This document shows positions 18,854 through 28,786 of a stretch of 64,000 nucleotides of DNA, piece after piece. The translations under genes and the position numbers were made by a program. This stretch comes from Sphingobacterium micropteri. Its GTDB lineage: Bacteria; Bacteroidota; Bacteroidia; Sphingobacteriales; Sphingobacteriaceae. The notes beneath the pieces were generated by a model that did no database searches, was not told the DNA's origin, and saw only the letters and a list, made by a program, of their open reading frames with translations. The DNA is taken from contig NZ_JACOIK010000011.1 in NCBI RefSeq assembly GCF_014692515.1, forward strand, positions 110,673 through 174,672, read 5' to 3'. Within the stretch, counting starts at the first letter, position 1. Each line of letters opens with the position of its first letter.

Positions 18854-19863
18854 TAAGAGTAGGTATAGTAGGTTCTGCAGGATATACAGGAGGTGAATTG
18901 CTCCGTGTATTGATTTATCACCCTGATGTAGAAGTTGTTTTTGCAAATAGCGCTTCCAATGCCGGGAACAAAGTCTATGTGGTTCACAACGATTTATTTG
19001 GCGATACTGAATTGGAATTTTCTGCCGATTTTCACTCGGATATCGATGTGCTATTTCTCTGTGTAGGGCATGGCGATGCGCGAAAATTTTTGGAAGCGCA
19101 TCCGGTAGATCCTTCTGTAAAAATCATCGACCTATCGCAAGATTATCGGTTGAAAGCTAATACGGCTTATCAAGGTGGACATTTTGTGTATGGTCTCCCC
19201 GAACTCAACAGGGAAGCGATAAAATCGGCACAATATATTGCCAACCCGGGATGTTTTGCTACTAATCTACAATTGGCATTGCTTCCTTTAGCTGCTAAAG
19301 GCTTGTTGCCCGAACAGATTCATATTAATGCTACAACAGGTTCCACAGGGGCAGGGCAGAAACCTTCGCCTACTTCCCATTTTTCCTGGCGTAGTGGCAA
19401 TCTTTCTGCTTATAAATCGTTCGAACATCAACATCTACAGGAAGTGTCCGAATCGTTGAGCCAGCTCCAACCGAATTTTCTACCGCAATCTGATCAATCT
19501 TTACTCGAACGGGCTATGCAGCGGATCAATATGATCCCACAACGCGGCGCATTTCCAAGAGGGATTTTTTCAGCTATATATGTAGCTTCTGCATTAGCCG
19601 AAGATGAGGCTTATGCCCTTTATGAGGAATATTACGCAAACCACCCGTTTACTTGGGTGAGTAAGGCGAATATTGATTTGAAACAGGTCGTGAATACCAA
19701 TAAGAGCATTATGCATTTGGAAAAACACGGCAATCAATTGTTGATTCTAAATGCAACCGACAACTTGTTAAAAGGTGCATCAGGCCAAGCTGTTCAGAAT
19801 ATGAACTTAATGTTCGGTCTGGATGAAAGGGCGGGGCTTAACTTAAAGCCAGCAGGATTTTAA
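18850..19863 (+). CDS. argC: N-acetyl-gamma-glutamyl-phosphate reductase
   Basis: A 337-aa NADPH-dependent reductase of arginine synthesis. It has the Rossmann motif VGIVGSAGYTGGELLR and the catalytic cysteine in IANPGCFATNLQLAL. TTGSTGAGQKPSPTSHF and PQRGAFPRGIFSA follow the family pattern. It is translationally coupled to argG. The expected next genes (argD, carbamoyltransferase, argB, argE) are absent here. Instead a structured spacer and two truncated genes follow. Confidence 0.96.
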   Translation: MIRVGIVGSAGYTGGELLRVLIYHPDVEVVFANSASNAGNKVYVVHNDLFGDTELEFSADFHSDIDVLFLCVGHGDARKFLEAHPVDPSVKIIDLSQDYRLKANTAYQGGHFVYGLPELNREAIKSAQYIANPGCFATNLQLALLPLAAKGLLPEQIHINATTGSTGAGQKPSPTSHFSWRSGNLSAYKSFEHQHLQEVSESLSQLQPNFLPQSDQSLLERAMQRINMIPQRGAFPRGIFSAIYVASALAEDEAYALYEEYYANHPFTWVSKANIDLKQVVNTNKSIMHLEKHGNQLLILNATDNLLKGASGQAVQNMNLMFGLDERAGLNLKPAGF

Positions 19864-20059
19864 ATTTAATTTCCACTTTTGCGGTCAAAAGTGGAGCAAA
19901 CCGAGCAAAGTGAGCTCATGAACACCAAAACAAACGCGTGTTCATAAACTCGTCTCTGCGGATATTTGAAATACGAGGTTCGTGCATGCATTAAATTTCT
20001 ACAGCCTTCAAATATCCGGAGGAGACATTAATTGTTAGGGATAGTACAGTTCTTAACCT
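19864..20059. repeat. Spacer with nested inverted repeats
   Basis: Four perfect or near-perfect pairings occur: 19862-19870 with 19990-19998 (AAATTTAAT), 19873-19881 with 19886-19894 (CCACTTTTG), 19918-19925 with 19938-19945 (ATGAACAC), and 19952-19970 with 20007-20026 (13 bases around TTCAAATATCCG plus GAGAC). No ORF is credible. It may be a terminator complex, a small mobile remnant or an RNA. Confidence 0.55.
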
Positions 20060-20653
20060 TTATAAAGAGTTCCTGATAATGACCGTAGCTGGATCACGTA
20101 AAGTCACAGCTGTTTCATTTAAAATCGCATTTGCCGCTTCTTCTCCCATTTTACGGAAATCGGTGCTGATCACGGTAATGCCTTCTTCCAACACTTCTTT
20201 TACGGCTGTATCGTTGTAAGAAATCAACCCAATGTCTTCGCCGAGCTTCCAGTTCTTTTCCCGGCAGAGTTTGATAATATCCACATCATCCTGATCATAT
20301 CGGCTAAATGTGATGTAGGCATCGCCTTTCTTAAAAGAATCAGGTTGGACCTGATGAATGATTTTGTGGTTTTTCTTATGCTCTTTGGAAAATGCCTCGA
20401 ATCCCGCAATTAAATCTTGGGCATGAAAAGCCTCCAATGGAGCAACAAGTACTAGGCGTTTATACTTTTCCAGTTGTGGTAATAAGGTGGTTAAAGAGTC
20501 AACCAGATCAGATTTATGGTCCTGATAAATACAGCTGTATGTGCCTTCCAGGCCATGCTCGTTGTGGTCAATCACGATGCGTTTATGTGGCGGTATTTTA
20601 TTTAGAACAGGGGCGGGGTTTTCACGGAAGAAAGTTTTTCTCGGCAGGTACAT
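20060..20653 (-). pseudogene. Headless GntR/LacI-type regulator, effector-binding domain only
   Basis: The 197 codons encode the C-terminal part of a periplasmic-binding-protein-like effector domain (KRIVIDHNEHGLEGTYSC, LVLVAPLEAFHAQDLIAGF, LGEDIGLISYNDTAVKEVL, and the terminal TVIIRNSL typical of Bacteroidota GntR-sugar regulators). The DNA-binding N-terminus is missing. Homology stops near 20640, exactly where the oppositely oriented symporter fragment begins. The two genes were probably divergent and lost their shared promoter region and both 5' ends in one deletion. It cannot act as a DNA-binding regulator. Confidence 0.82.
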
Positions 20654-22164
20654 TTGTAGTTTGGGGATCCATTGCTTATCAACATGGTTTTGTCGCGATT
20701 GCCATTCAGATGACGATGTGCTTGGGAGGCCTTGCCGTTGGGATGTTTATAGCACCTGCTTGGCAGAAGTCCCATGCGTTGACAGCGGCGGAATTTGTAT
20801 CGCGTCGGTTAGGCATCCGTGTACAAAAGTTTTATAGCTACCTGATTCTCCTAATTTCGTTGATGTATACTGGGGCTTTTCTGTATCCGGTTGCGAAAAT
20901 TATCAATGTTTCCACTGGCTTTTCTATTGAAGCTTGTATTTTGGTATTGGGTGTCCTTATTATCTTGTATACGGTAGTTGGGGGGCTTTGGGGCGTTATG
21001 ATAACAGATGTTGTTCAATTTATTGTGCTGACGGCTGCGGTTATTATTGTTGTTCCATTGGCCTGTGACCGCATAGGCGGTGTCGACGCATTGATTACAA
21101 ATGCGCCACCAGACTTTTTTAATATCGTGAACGAAGAATATTCCTGGCTTTTTCTGTTAGCATTTGCTATCTACAATGGAATATTCATTGGGGGAAACTG
21201 GGCTTATGTGCAACGTTATACGACGGTGGACAGCCCTAAATCAGCCAGTAAAGTAGGGTATCTGTTTGCCGGTCTTTATCTTATTAGCCCCTTTATCTGG
21301 ATGTTGCCCCCGATGATTTACAGAATTGTCAATCCGGAGTTATCTGGGTTAGAGAACGAAGGGGCTTACTTAATGATGTGTAAGGAAGTGCTCCCGAAGG
21401 GACTTATCGGGCTCATGTTGGGTGGTATGGTATTCGCTACAGCAAGTTCGGTAAACACCACCCTAAATCTTGCAGCTGCGGTATTTAAGAACGATTTGTA
21501 TAAATCTTTCCGTCCGCAGACTAAGCCGAAGCAATTAATGTTGATTGCAAAGACTGCCGTTATTATGTTTGGTATTATAACGATTTTGGTAGCCTTGATG
21601 GTACCTTCGGCCGGTGGTATTGTAGAGATTGTATTGAGTGTGGGAGCCGTAACGGGTTGTTCGTTATATGGACCACCGATATGGGCATTATTTTCTAAGT
21701 ATCATACGGGGCCTTCTATTCTTTGGTGTACGATTTTAGGATTGGCAATCAATGTTTACTTGAAATTTTTACATCCGCTGTTAACCGGTATTTCGTTAAG
21801 TAGGGCAGAGGAGATGTTAGCCGGTGCTATAATTCCTTTTGCATTGTTAGCTGGATATGAGGTATGGGCAAGGAGTCGGAAGGAAATTGCTCGTGATTAT
21901 ATACATTATAAGGAAGAGCAACAACGTATCGCAAACCAACCAGAGGAAGAAGATGCAGAGGAACAGAGCAGTGAAGAGCAAAACCGTTATGGTTTAAAAG
22001 TCTTGGCCCGTACCATGGTTATCACATCGTTGATCTTTATTGTGTTAGCGCTTATTGCAGACCATAAAGCGTTATGGATTACCTTATCTATTGGCATTAT
22101 CGTAGGGCTAGGAGCGCTATCTATTTTTCGGTATACAAACAAAAAATTAAAGGCAGACGTCTAG
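20635..22164 (+). pseudogene. Headless sodium:solute symporter (SSS family)
   Basis: Homology begins inside what is normally the second membrane helix (FSAGTFVVWGSIAY) and continues to a normal C-terminus with about eleven membrane segments, including VGGLWGVMITDVVQF and GGMVFATASSVNTTLN. Roughly the first 55-65 residues, including the first helix and part of the sodium site, are missing. The frame stays open upstream to 20392, but only as antisense of the regulator fragment. In Bacteroidota such symporters usually carry sugars or sialic-acid-like substrates. It is likely non-functional. Confidence 0.82.
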
Positions 22165-22181
22165 TCTGCCTTTAATTTTTT
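22141..22181. terminator. Bidirectional intrinsic terminator
   Basis: Stem TTAAAGGCAGAC / GTCTGCCTTTAA with a short loop is flanked by A and T runs. The symporter stop codon lies in the loop. It is shared with the convergent lipoprotein gene. Confidence 0.9.
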
Positions 22182-22195
22182 GTTGATTTTAATGC

Positions 22196-23014
22196 TTACT
22201 CCGCAGCAAGCGTAATTTTTCGTTCTACAGAAACGTTATCACCCGTTACAGCATTACCATCTTTATCAACAAGTGTCAATTTAAATGTACTTTCACCCAT
22301 AGGGAGGTTCAATACTTCGTAAGGCACCCACTGGTCCAACAAGAATTCTTGTCCGTTAATGTCTGCTTTAACCTTATTGCCATCTGCACCTAAAGAACCA
22401 TTAACAATGAAAAAGTCTAATAGTAAGGATTTTGTGTCATCTCCTTTGTATTCACCTTTCGGGCGACTATAGAATAGAGCCGCTTGTCCTGAATCAGGTA
22501 ACTCTTCAATTTTAGCATCCGCAGTAACTTTAAACTTTACTAATTTGGAAGCGTCATTTGTTTTGATCGACTCATGAAAAGAGCGTGATAAAAATGACAT
22601 CAAATAGTGCTCGGAGTTAAGGGCGACCGTCACGCTATGTTCAGGCTTATATAATGCCGCATAGGGCGCATTATCTAAAATGAAATGAATATGCTGACCC
22701 TCATGTGAATTTGCCATATGGTGATCGTGCTCTGTTTGAGCCGTTAACTCAAAATTACTTACATCATATTTAACGGTAACTTTTGCAGAATCTGTTCCTA
22801 CTTTTTCAGCAGTGATAGACGATATCTTTAATGTTGCCCCCGGGAACTCCTTGGAATGTGCTAAGGGATTTACCCCAATACTTCCAACAGAGTCAGCTAG
22901 AGCCGTGGTGTCTTGCGTTTCACCATCAGTATTCTTGGTGGTAGGATTACATGCCACAAGCGTTGCTGATGCAGCAACAAATGCTAAGGCAGTTTTCAAA
23001 TTGGTCATTTTCAT
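22196..23014 (-). CDS. Lipoprotein of unknown function
   Basis: A 272-aa protein with a lipoprotein signal (ALAFVAASATLVAC, Cys22), so it is lipid-anchored in the envelope. The mature part is beta-rich, with a histidine-dense stretch (EHDHHMANSHEGQHIHF) that could bind metal. Residues after about 215 resemble an immunoglobulin-like C-terminal domain. It lies downstream of the haem operon in the same orientation, 71 bases after hemL, and might be co-transcribed; any role in haem or metal handling is only a guess. Confidence 0.75.
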   Translation of the reverse strand: MKMTNLKTALAFVAASATLVACNPTTKNTDGETQDTTALADSVGSIGVNPLAHSKEFPGATLKISSITAEKVGTDSAKVTVKYDVSNFELTAQTEHDHHMANSHEGQHIHFILDNAPYAALYKPEHSVTVALNSEHYLMSFLSRSFHESIKTNDASKLVKFKVTADAKIEELPDSGQAALFYSRPKGEYKGDDTKSLLLDFFIVNGSLGADGNKVKADINGQEFLLDQWVPYEVLNLPMGESTFKLTLVDKDGNAVTGDNVSVERKITLAAE

Positions 23015-23085
23015 ACCTTTTGATTTAATTATTTTTATGATTTACTACTTCTGTTATTGAACAAATATAACGGAAAAAAGTTTTA

Positions 23086-24396
23086 CTATGCAAAAACGGA
23101 ATCTAAAGCGATTTGAATGGCCGCGATCGTTTGGTCCAAATCTGCAGCGGTGTGTGCACTGGAAATGAACCCGACTTCGTATCCTGACGGACCGAAGTAT
23201 ATCCCTTGGTTCAGCAGCGAACGGTGCATCACTTTATATTTTTCCATGGAAAGTGGATCAATTTCGTCGGCTCGCTTGATACTTGTTTGATCGGTAAAAG
23301 CAAACCAGAAAATAGAGCCAACCGTGAAAATCTGTACCGCATAGTTTTTCTGTTTTATATAAGTGCGTATGGCTTCGACAAACTCTTGAGTTTTTGTTTC
23401 CTGTTTGGTATAAAAGTCGGGCTCTGCTAATACGCGTAGCGCGGCAATACCCGCGGACATAGCAACGGGGTTTCCGGATAGGGTGCCCGCTTGATATACA
23501 CCGCCGTCAGGCGAAATATGTGCCATAAGTTCTTTGGAAGCTCCATATGCGCCGACGGGCATACCTCCTCCAATAATTTTTCCGTAGGTAATAATATCTG
23601 GTTGTATATCGTAGTATTTTGCTGCTCCTTCGAAGCCTAAGCGAAAACCAGTGATTACCTCATCGAAAATGAGTAAAGCCCCTTGTTCTTTCGTAATTTG
23701 ACGTAAGAAATGAATATAGTCTTTATCTTGAATAAGCAGGCCATTGTTTGCGGGAATACCCTCGATGATAACGGCGGCTATCTGCTCGGGAAACGAGGTG
23801 AAAACCTCTTCTAGAGCCTGCTTATCGTTTAGTGCAATGACGATTGTTTCGTCAGCAAATGCTTTCGGCACACCGGCAGAGGATGTTTCACCGAACGTCA
23901 CTAATCCAGAACCGGCTTTCACCAATAAGGAATCAGAATGACCGTGATAACAGCCCTCAAATTTTACAATTTTGTCCCTTTTTGTATAACCTCTTGCCAA
24001 ACGGATAGCAGACATGACGGCTTCTGTTCCGGAGCTCACAAAACGAATTTTCTCGATGTAGCGATTATGGGTTAAAATCAATTCCGCTAGCTCGTTTTCC
24101 AATCGGGTCGGCGCACCAAAACTCAGACCTTTGTTTAACTGTTGGGATACCGCTTCGCGTACCTGATCATGGTTGTGCCCTAAAATTAGCGGACCCCACG
24201 AACAGCAATAATCGATAAATTCATTACCATCAGCATCCCATATCCGGGATTTATCGCCCCGTTCAATAAAAAGCGGCGTACCAAATACTGATTTAAATGC
24301 CCGGACGGGAGAGTTTACCCCCCCGGGGAAATAATTTTTTGCCTTCTCAAAAAGTTCGGCGGATTTTTTTCGGGAAATATCTTGTAGTTGTTTCAT
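23086..24396 (-). CDS. hemL: Glutamate-1-semialdehyde 2,1-aminomutase
   Basis: A 436-aa PLP enzyme making 5-aminolevulinate, the second C5-pathway step. The Schiff-base lysine is in TYGKIIGGGMPVGAYG. FVSSGTEAVMSAIRLARGYT and LIFDEVITGFRLG are family signatures. It is the last haem gene of hemA-hemCD-hemB-hemL. A 178-base gap with inverted repeats separates it from hemB, so separate control is possible. Confidence 0.97.
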   Translation of the reverse strand: MKQLQDISRKKSAELFEKAKNYFPGGVNSPVRAFKSVFGTPLFIERGDKSRIWDADGNEFIDYCCSWGPLILGHNHDQVREAVSQQLNKGLSFGAPTRLENELAELILTHNRYIEKIRFVSSGTEAVMSAIRLARGYTKRDKIVKFEGCYHGHSDSLLVKAGSGLVTFGETSSAGVPKAFADETIVIALNDKQALEEVFTSFPEQIAAVIIEGIPANNGLLIQDKDYIHFLRQITKEQGALLIFDEVITGFRLGFEGAAKYYDIQPDIITYGKIIGGGMPVGAYGASKELMAHISPDGGVYQAGTLSGNPVAMSAGIAALRVLAEPDFYTKQETKTQEFVEAIRTYIKQKNYAVQIFTVGSIFWFAFTDQTSIKRADEIDPLSMEKYKVMHRSLLNQGIYFGPSGYEVGFISSAHTAADLDQTIAAIQIALDSVFA

Positions 24397-24574
24397 TTTG
24401 CAATTTGTTAATTATAAACTTTATTAGGTTTTAAGGGTTGTACTACACCATCCTTAACACCTGATGTCGCATCAAAAGCTTTGGCGGATGTAGAAATACC
24501 ATTATTGTAATATCCCTTATGCCAAAGGTTTTAAGCGACGAGGTTTTGGTTCTTTTTACGGGAAAAAGAACATA
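24397..24574. other. Structured spacer between hemB and hemL
   Basis: Pairings seen: GGTTTTAAGG with CCTTAACACC (imperfect), and GTCGCATCAAAAGCTTTGGC with GCCAAAGGTTTTAAGCGAC (imperfect, about 45 bases apart). No ORF was found. It could be a regulatory or processed RNA structure in the haem operon, or chance. Confidence 0.35.
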
Positions 24575-25546
24575 CTATAACCATTTCTTTTCCAACACCT
24601 CCTTCGCATGATACGTTAAGATCGAAGTTGCACCAGCACGACGAAAACTCATTAATGTTTCCATAATAGCACGTTCTTCATCCAACCAACCATTACGAAT
24701 AGCGGCTTTCAACATAGCGTATTCACCGGAAACATTGTATGCCGCAATCGGTAGATCAAAATTATCGTGCAATAATTTAATAATATCCAAATAGGGAAGT
24801 CCGGGTTTAACCATGAGGAAATCGGCCCCTTCTTCCGCGTCCAGCTGGGCTTCGATGAGCGCCTCGCGTGAATTTGCCGGATTCATCTGATAGGTCTTTT
24901 TGTCTCCGGCCTTTGGTGCCGAATTAAGCGCGTCGCGGAAGGGGCCATAAAAAGCTGAAGCATATTTTGCGGTATATGACATAAGCGAAACGTGTGAAAA
25001 TCCGTTTTCGTCAAGCAACTGGCGGATATAACCGATGCGTCCATCCATCATATCGGATGGTGCAATAATGTCTGCACCTGCTTCTGCATGAGCAAGAGCC
25101 ATGTTGCCTAAAACAGCTAATGTTTCGTCGTTCAAAATAACCCCATTCTCTACAATACCATCGTGTCCGTCCGAGCTATACGGATCCATCGCAACATCCG
25201 TTACCACACAGGCTTCGGGGAAATTTTTCTTTACCTCCTCGATAGCTCTTAAATATAAATTTCCCTTTTTATAACTTACCGTGGCATATTTATCTTTCAG
25301 TGAATCGTCTATGTTGGGGAAAAGATCGAAGGCGTATAACCCAAGCTTCATACAACTTTCTACCTCGCGTAGCAAATTATCTATAGAATGTCTATATATC
25401 CCAGGCATGGAAGAAACTTCGGTTTTCTGGTTTTGTCCTTCTATGATAAATAGGGGGAAAATAAGATTGGCAGCCGAGAGATGATGTTCTTGAATCATAT
25501 CCCGAATAACCGCAGATTTTCTATTTCTTCTTGGACGTTGCAACAT
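24575..25546 (-). CDS. hemB: Porphobilinogen synthase
   Basis: A 323-aa enzyme condensing two 5-aminolevulinates. Active-site lysines are in MSYTAKYASAFYGPFR and FLMVKPGLPYLD. VVTDVAMDPYSSDGHDG is the metal-site region. I chose the start at 25546 (MLQRPRRNRKSAVIRD) because family members begin with this motif; the frame also opens at 25606, which would overlap the end of hemC-hemD by eight bases. Confidence 0.95.
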   Translation of the reverse strand: MLQRPRRNRKSAVIRDMIQEHHLSAANLIFPLFIIEGQNQKTEVSSMPGIYRHSIDNLLREVESCMKLGLYAFDLFPNIDDSLKDKYATVSYKKGNLYLRAIEEVKKNFPEACVVTDVAMDPYSSDGHDGIVENGVILNDETLAVLGNMALAHAEAGADIIAPSDMMDGRIGYIRQLLDENGFSHVSLMSYTAKYASAFYGPFRDALNSAPKAGDKKTYQMNPANSREALIEAQLDAEEGADFLMVKPGLPYLDIIKLLHDNFDLPIAAYNVSGEYAMLKAAIRNGWLDEERAIMETLMSFRRAGATSILTYHAKEVLEKKWL

Positions 25547-25598
25547 GTTAGTGGTATTTAGATGTTTGTGATGTGTTTCTACTTCTCGTGTTTTAAAC

Positions 25599-27191
25599 CT
25601 ATTCATAGTCTAGTCCAAAAATAGCTTCGGATAAGCCTATTTCATCGGGTGTGAAAGGAAGTGTATAAGGTAATCCCATAGCCTCTATTGCTTTAGCCGT
25701 AGAATGGCCAATGCAAATAATTTTTTGTCCGGGATCGATGAGGTTTTCTTGGAAATAGGCCATAACATTGCTGGGACTTGTAAAAATAAGCACCTCAGCA
25801 TTGGTTTTACCCACATTTTCCTGTACTACAGTTTCATAGAAAGGCATATCAATCACTGTCGTCTCGGGCGTAAGCGCGTTTTGGATAGACATTAAAGAAT
25901 CTTTCGCCCGGGGAATAAAAACCGTTTGACCATCAACAAGTTTAGCGAATTCTTTCGCAATATCTTCTGTCTTGATCCCTAAATTATCGCCAGAAAAATC
26001 AGCTACACGACCATACTTACGTAAAGCGTCTTCTGAACCTCTGCCTAATACGGCAAGTTTGGTTTTTTTTAAGATCCAAGGTTCTAATTTGAAGAAATGC
26101 TCAATAGCATTTTTGCTATTAAAGAAAATCCAATCCGCCCGTTTGAGGATAAAAGAATCTAGCTTATTGATCGTCGGATAAATTTTGATTAACGAACGTG
26201 CATCCACCTGAATGTTATGTTTCGCCAAATAGCGACCCAAATAGGAATTTTCGTCCAAGTCGCGTGTAATGAAAACACTACTTGGCAGCTTTCTTTCCTT
26301 TTGGAATTTCGCAAAAATACGATCAGCCATTCCATTGGTGCTTTCTGCCCGTGTATATAGACGATTTGGGAAATCTTCATTGTCTTCCGCAATAGATGTC
26401 CAAGCTTCGTATTGACCATCGTCTGTTTCACGACAATAGCAACCTAATGGAGCATGACAACCGCCATCGAATAAATTCAGTACTTTTCGTTCCACGGCGA
26501 TGACGTCCGCCACGTTTTTATCATGTATTTTCTGCAAAAGATCAAACAGCTCCTGGTCCGTTTCCCGAATCTGTACGGCTAAGACACCTTGTGCTGGAGC
26601 AGGAATAACCTCTATAGGTGGAATTTCCTCCATGTGAAAATCGGATAAATCCATCTCTATGCGGGAGATACCCGCCTTTGCCAAAACAATAGCATCATAT
26701 TTCTCATCGCGTAATTTCTGGACACGTGTTTGTAGATTACCACGCAGGTCCGTGAACTCTAAGTCAGGCCGCAAAGATAATAATTGGGCTTTACGTCGAT
26801 TGGAGGAGGTGCCGACGGAGGCATTGTGTTTCAGCGACAGTCTTTTTTTTATATCTACACAGTCCTTGTGAACAATTAGCAGTTCCGACGGATCTTCCCG
26901 CTCCGATACGGCCGCAATGATTAGCCCCGGAGGATTGACTGTCGGCAAGTCTTTGTGGGAGTGAACAGCCAAATCAATTTGCGCTGTTAGTAACTCTTCT
27001 TCGAGCTCCTTGGTAAAGAATCCTTTACCCTCCAACTTATCCAATCGCAAATGTTGAATGATATCCCCTTGGGTTTTAATGACTTTTAATTCGGATTCTA
27101 CACCAATATCCGCCAACCTTGCTTTGATAAACTCCGCCTGCCATAAAGCCAGTTGGCTGCCTCTAGTTCCGATAATAAGTTTTCTGTTCAC
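25599..27191 (-). CDS. hemC-hemD: Fused hydroxymethylbilane synthase and uroporphyrinogen-III synthase
   Basis: A 530-aa protein. Residues 1 to about 305 are HemC: IIGTRGSQLALWQAEF, SHKDLPT, TSSNRRKAQL and the dipyrromethane-cofactor loop GGCHAPLGCYC. The rest is HemD-like: VFITRDLDENSYLGRYL, a central VLGRGSEDALRKYG, and LIFTSPSNVMAYF and ICIGHSTAKAIEAMG near the end. The fusion would carry porphobilinogen to uroporphyrinogen III in one polypeptide. No frameshift is needed. It lies 115 bases downstream of hemA. Confidence 0.94.
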   Translation of the reverse strand: MNRKLIIGTRGSQLALWQAEFIKARLADIGVESELKVIKTQGDIIQHLRLDKLEGKGFFTKELEEELLTAQIDLAVHSHKDLPTVNPPGLIIAAVSEREDPSELLIVHKDCVDIKKRLSLKHNASVGTSSNRRKAQLLSLRPDLEFTDLRGNLQTRVQKLRDEKYDAIVLAKAGISRIEMDLSDFHMEEIPPIEVIPAPAQGVLAVQIRETDQELFDLLQKIHDKNVADVIAVERKVLNLFDGGCHAPLGCYCRETDDGQYEAWTSIAEDNEDFPNRLYTRAESTNGMADRIFAKFQKERKLPSSVFITRDLDENSYLGRYLAKHNIQVDARSLIKIYPTINKLDSFILKRADWIFFNSKNAIEHFFKLEPWILKKTKLAVLGRGSEDALRKYGRVADFSGDNLGIKTEDIAKEFAKLVDGQTVFIPRAKDSLMSIQNALTPETTVIDMPFYETVVQENVGKTNAEVLIFTSPSNVMAYFQENLIDPGQKIICIGHSTAKAIEAMGLPYTLPFTPDEIGLSEAIFGLDYE

Positions 27192-27306
27192 TGTTTACTG
27201 CTGCTTAAATGGTTTGAAAATATTTGTGGGAGTAAATTTAACCAAATAGGGATACAATCCCGACTGTCTTTGTCAGAATTATGGTATATTTTTTCTTTAC
27301 GCGATA

Positions 27307-28548
27307 TTAGTTGATCTCCGTTTGGGAGTTTTGAACCAAAATTTCTTTGGCCATAACCATGGGTACTTTAATATATTTTTTTTCCATGTAGCTGATGACC
27401 TTTTCCAATATTTCGCGTGCTTGAGGATCGAGATTTTGAAGGTCTTGGGCAAACACTTCATTTACGGCAAAGGCCCGGATCTCTTTGATTTTTTCGGGTA
27501 CCTCACGCATCGCAACTTCGACACGGCGCTGCTTCACAACCGGTAAAAATTCCTGAATATTTTGTTGGATAATCGCATCGGCATTTTCCAGTTCGGCGTA
27601 ACGGTCTTGTTTGTTTTTTTCGGCAATAGCTTGCAAACTGCTGACTTCGATGTATTGCATAGGAAACTGTGCCACTACTTCGGCGTCGACATCATTAGGC
27701 ACCGCTAAGTCAACAACTACTTTTCTGTCCGTTTCTCCTTGAAGCAGGGATTGATAAAGGTGCGTATTAATGATTGCTTCTGGCGCACCAGTACATACAA
27801 TCATGACATCAAATCCTTTTTTGTAATGCGCCAATTCTGATAAAGAATAAGCCTCTGCATTTAATTCCCGCGCTAATTTCTGCGCATTTTTCAAGGTGCG
27901 GTTGAAAACAACAAAATTTGAATGTTGATGCTTCTTTAAGTATTTCGCCAAATTTTGATTCGTTTCTCCCGAGCCGATAACTAGAATGCGAGGATTTGGC
28001 GGTAGTTTCGTTTCTTTTAATTTACGATAAGCTAACGAAACGACGGAGATAGGGTTACGAGAGATATTTGTGTAGGTGTAGACTTCTTTAGCCGTCTTAA
28101 CCAAACGATCCATAACCAAGCGTAAATAGTCGCCTGTAAAACCGGCTTTTCGGCATCTTTCATAGGCACGGCGTACCTGTGCCAGAATTTCTTTTTCGCC
28201 AACAACCAGACTTTCTAGCGAGCAAGACATACGAAATAGATGATTCAGTGCATCGGTATCCGTATAACGGGTAACCTGTCCTAAATAGCATTGCAGGCGC
28301 TCTGCAGGGACGCAGAAGTTCATTTGTTGCAGGAAATCAGCCACAAATTCATCATTTAATTCATGTCCCCCACAAAAAACAAATTCAACGCGGTTACACG
28401 TTGCGATATAGAAAATCTCCGGAATATCCAACGTAGTTTTCAGATTCACTAAGCGATCTTCTAACTCTTCGTTGCAGATGACCAAATTCCCCAAGTCTTT
28501 TAATTCGACATGCTTATGGGTAAATGCTATTACTTTTAAATTCTTCAA
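27307..28548 (-). CDS. hemA: Glutamyl-tRNA reductase
   Basis: A 413-aa NADPH enzyme that reduces glutamyl-tRNA to glutamate-1-semialdehyde, committing it to the C5 haem pathway. The catalytic cysteine is in YIATCNRVEFVF, and the motif SLESLVVGEKEILAQVR is present. The nucleotide-binding ILVIGSGETNQNLAKYL and a C-terminal dimerisation domain follow. It is the first gene of the haem operon; a promoter-like element is at 28581-28614. Confidence 0.97.
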   Translation of the reverse strand: MKNLKVIAFTHKHVELKDLGNLVICNEELEDRLVNLKTTLDIPEIFYIATCNRVEFVFCGGHELNDEFVADFLQQMNFCVPAERLQCYLGQVTRYTDTDALNHLFRMSCSLESLVVGEKEILAQVRRAYERCRKAGFTGDYLRLVMDRLVKTAKEVYTYTNISRNPISVVSLAYRKLKETKLPPNPRILVIGSGETNQNLAKYLKKHQHSNFVVFNRTLKNAQKLARELNAEAYSLSELAHYKKGFDVMIVCTGAPEAIINTHLYQSLLQGETDRKVVVDLAVPNDVDAEVVAQFPMQYIEVSSLQAIAEKNKQDRYAELENADAIIQQNIQEFLPVVKQRRVEVAMREVPEKIKEIRAFAVNEVFAQDLQNLDPQAREILEKVISYMEKKYIKVPMVMAKEILVQNSQTEIN

Positions 28549-28580
28549 GGCCTAGATCTTGCTCCATTATTTTATCCCTG

Positions 28581-28614
28581 CAAATGTAGACTAAAACCCC
28601 TTGTTTTCTGTCAA
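28581..28614 (-). promoter_or_regulatory. Promoter of the haem operon
   Basis: On the minus strand, TTG at 28614-28612, a 23-base spacer and TACATTTG at 28588-28581 match the Bacteroidota pattern, 32 bases before the hemA start codon. Confidence 0.6.
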
Positions 28615-28786
28615 AAATCTGTCAATACAATGAATTTAGAATGGTTTTAAATAGTGTTAAATATTTGTTAATATGTTGTTTATTAATATGTTATGTGTTT
28701 ATGGTTTTAGCAACGTGATTAGAATCATAAATTCAAATAGTAATAAATGAGATTGGTCATTATTTTTTTACCGACATTATACCTAT

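Noticed and set aside
20392..20634. N-terminal part of the open frame before the symporter
   Set aside because: It is antisense to the regulator fragment and does not resemble the first helix of SSS transporters.
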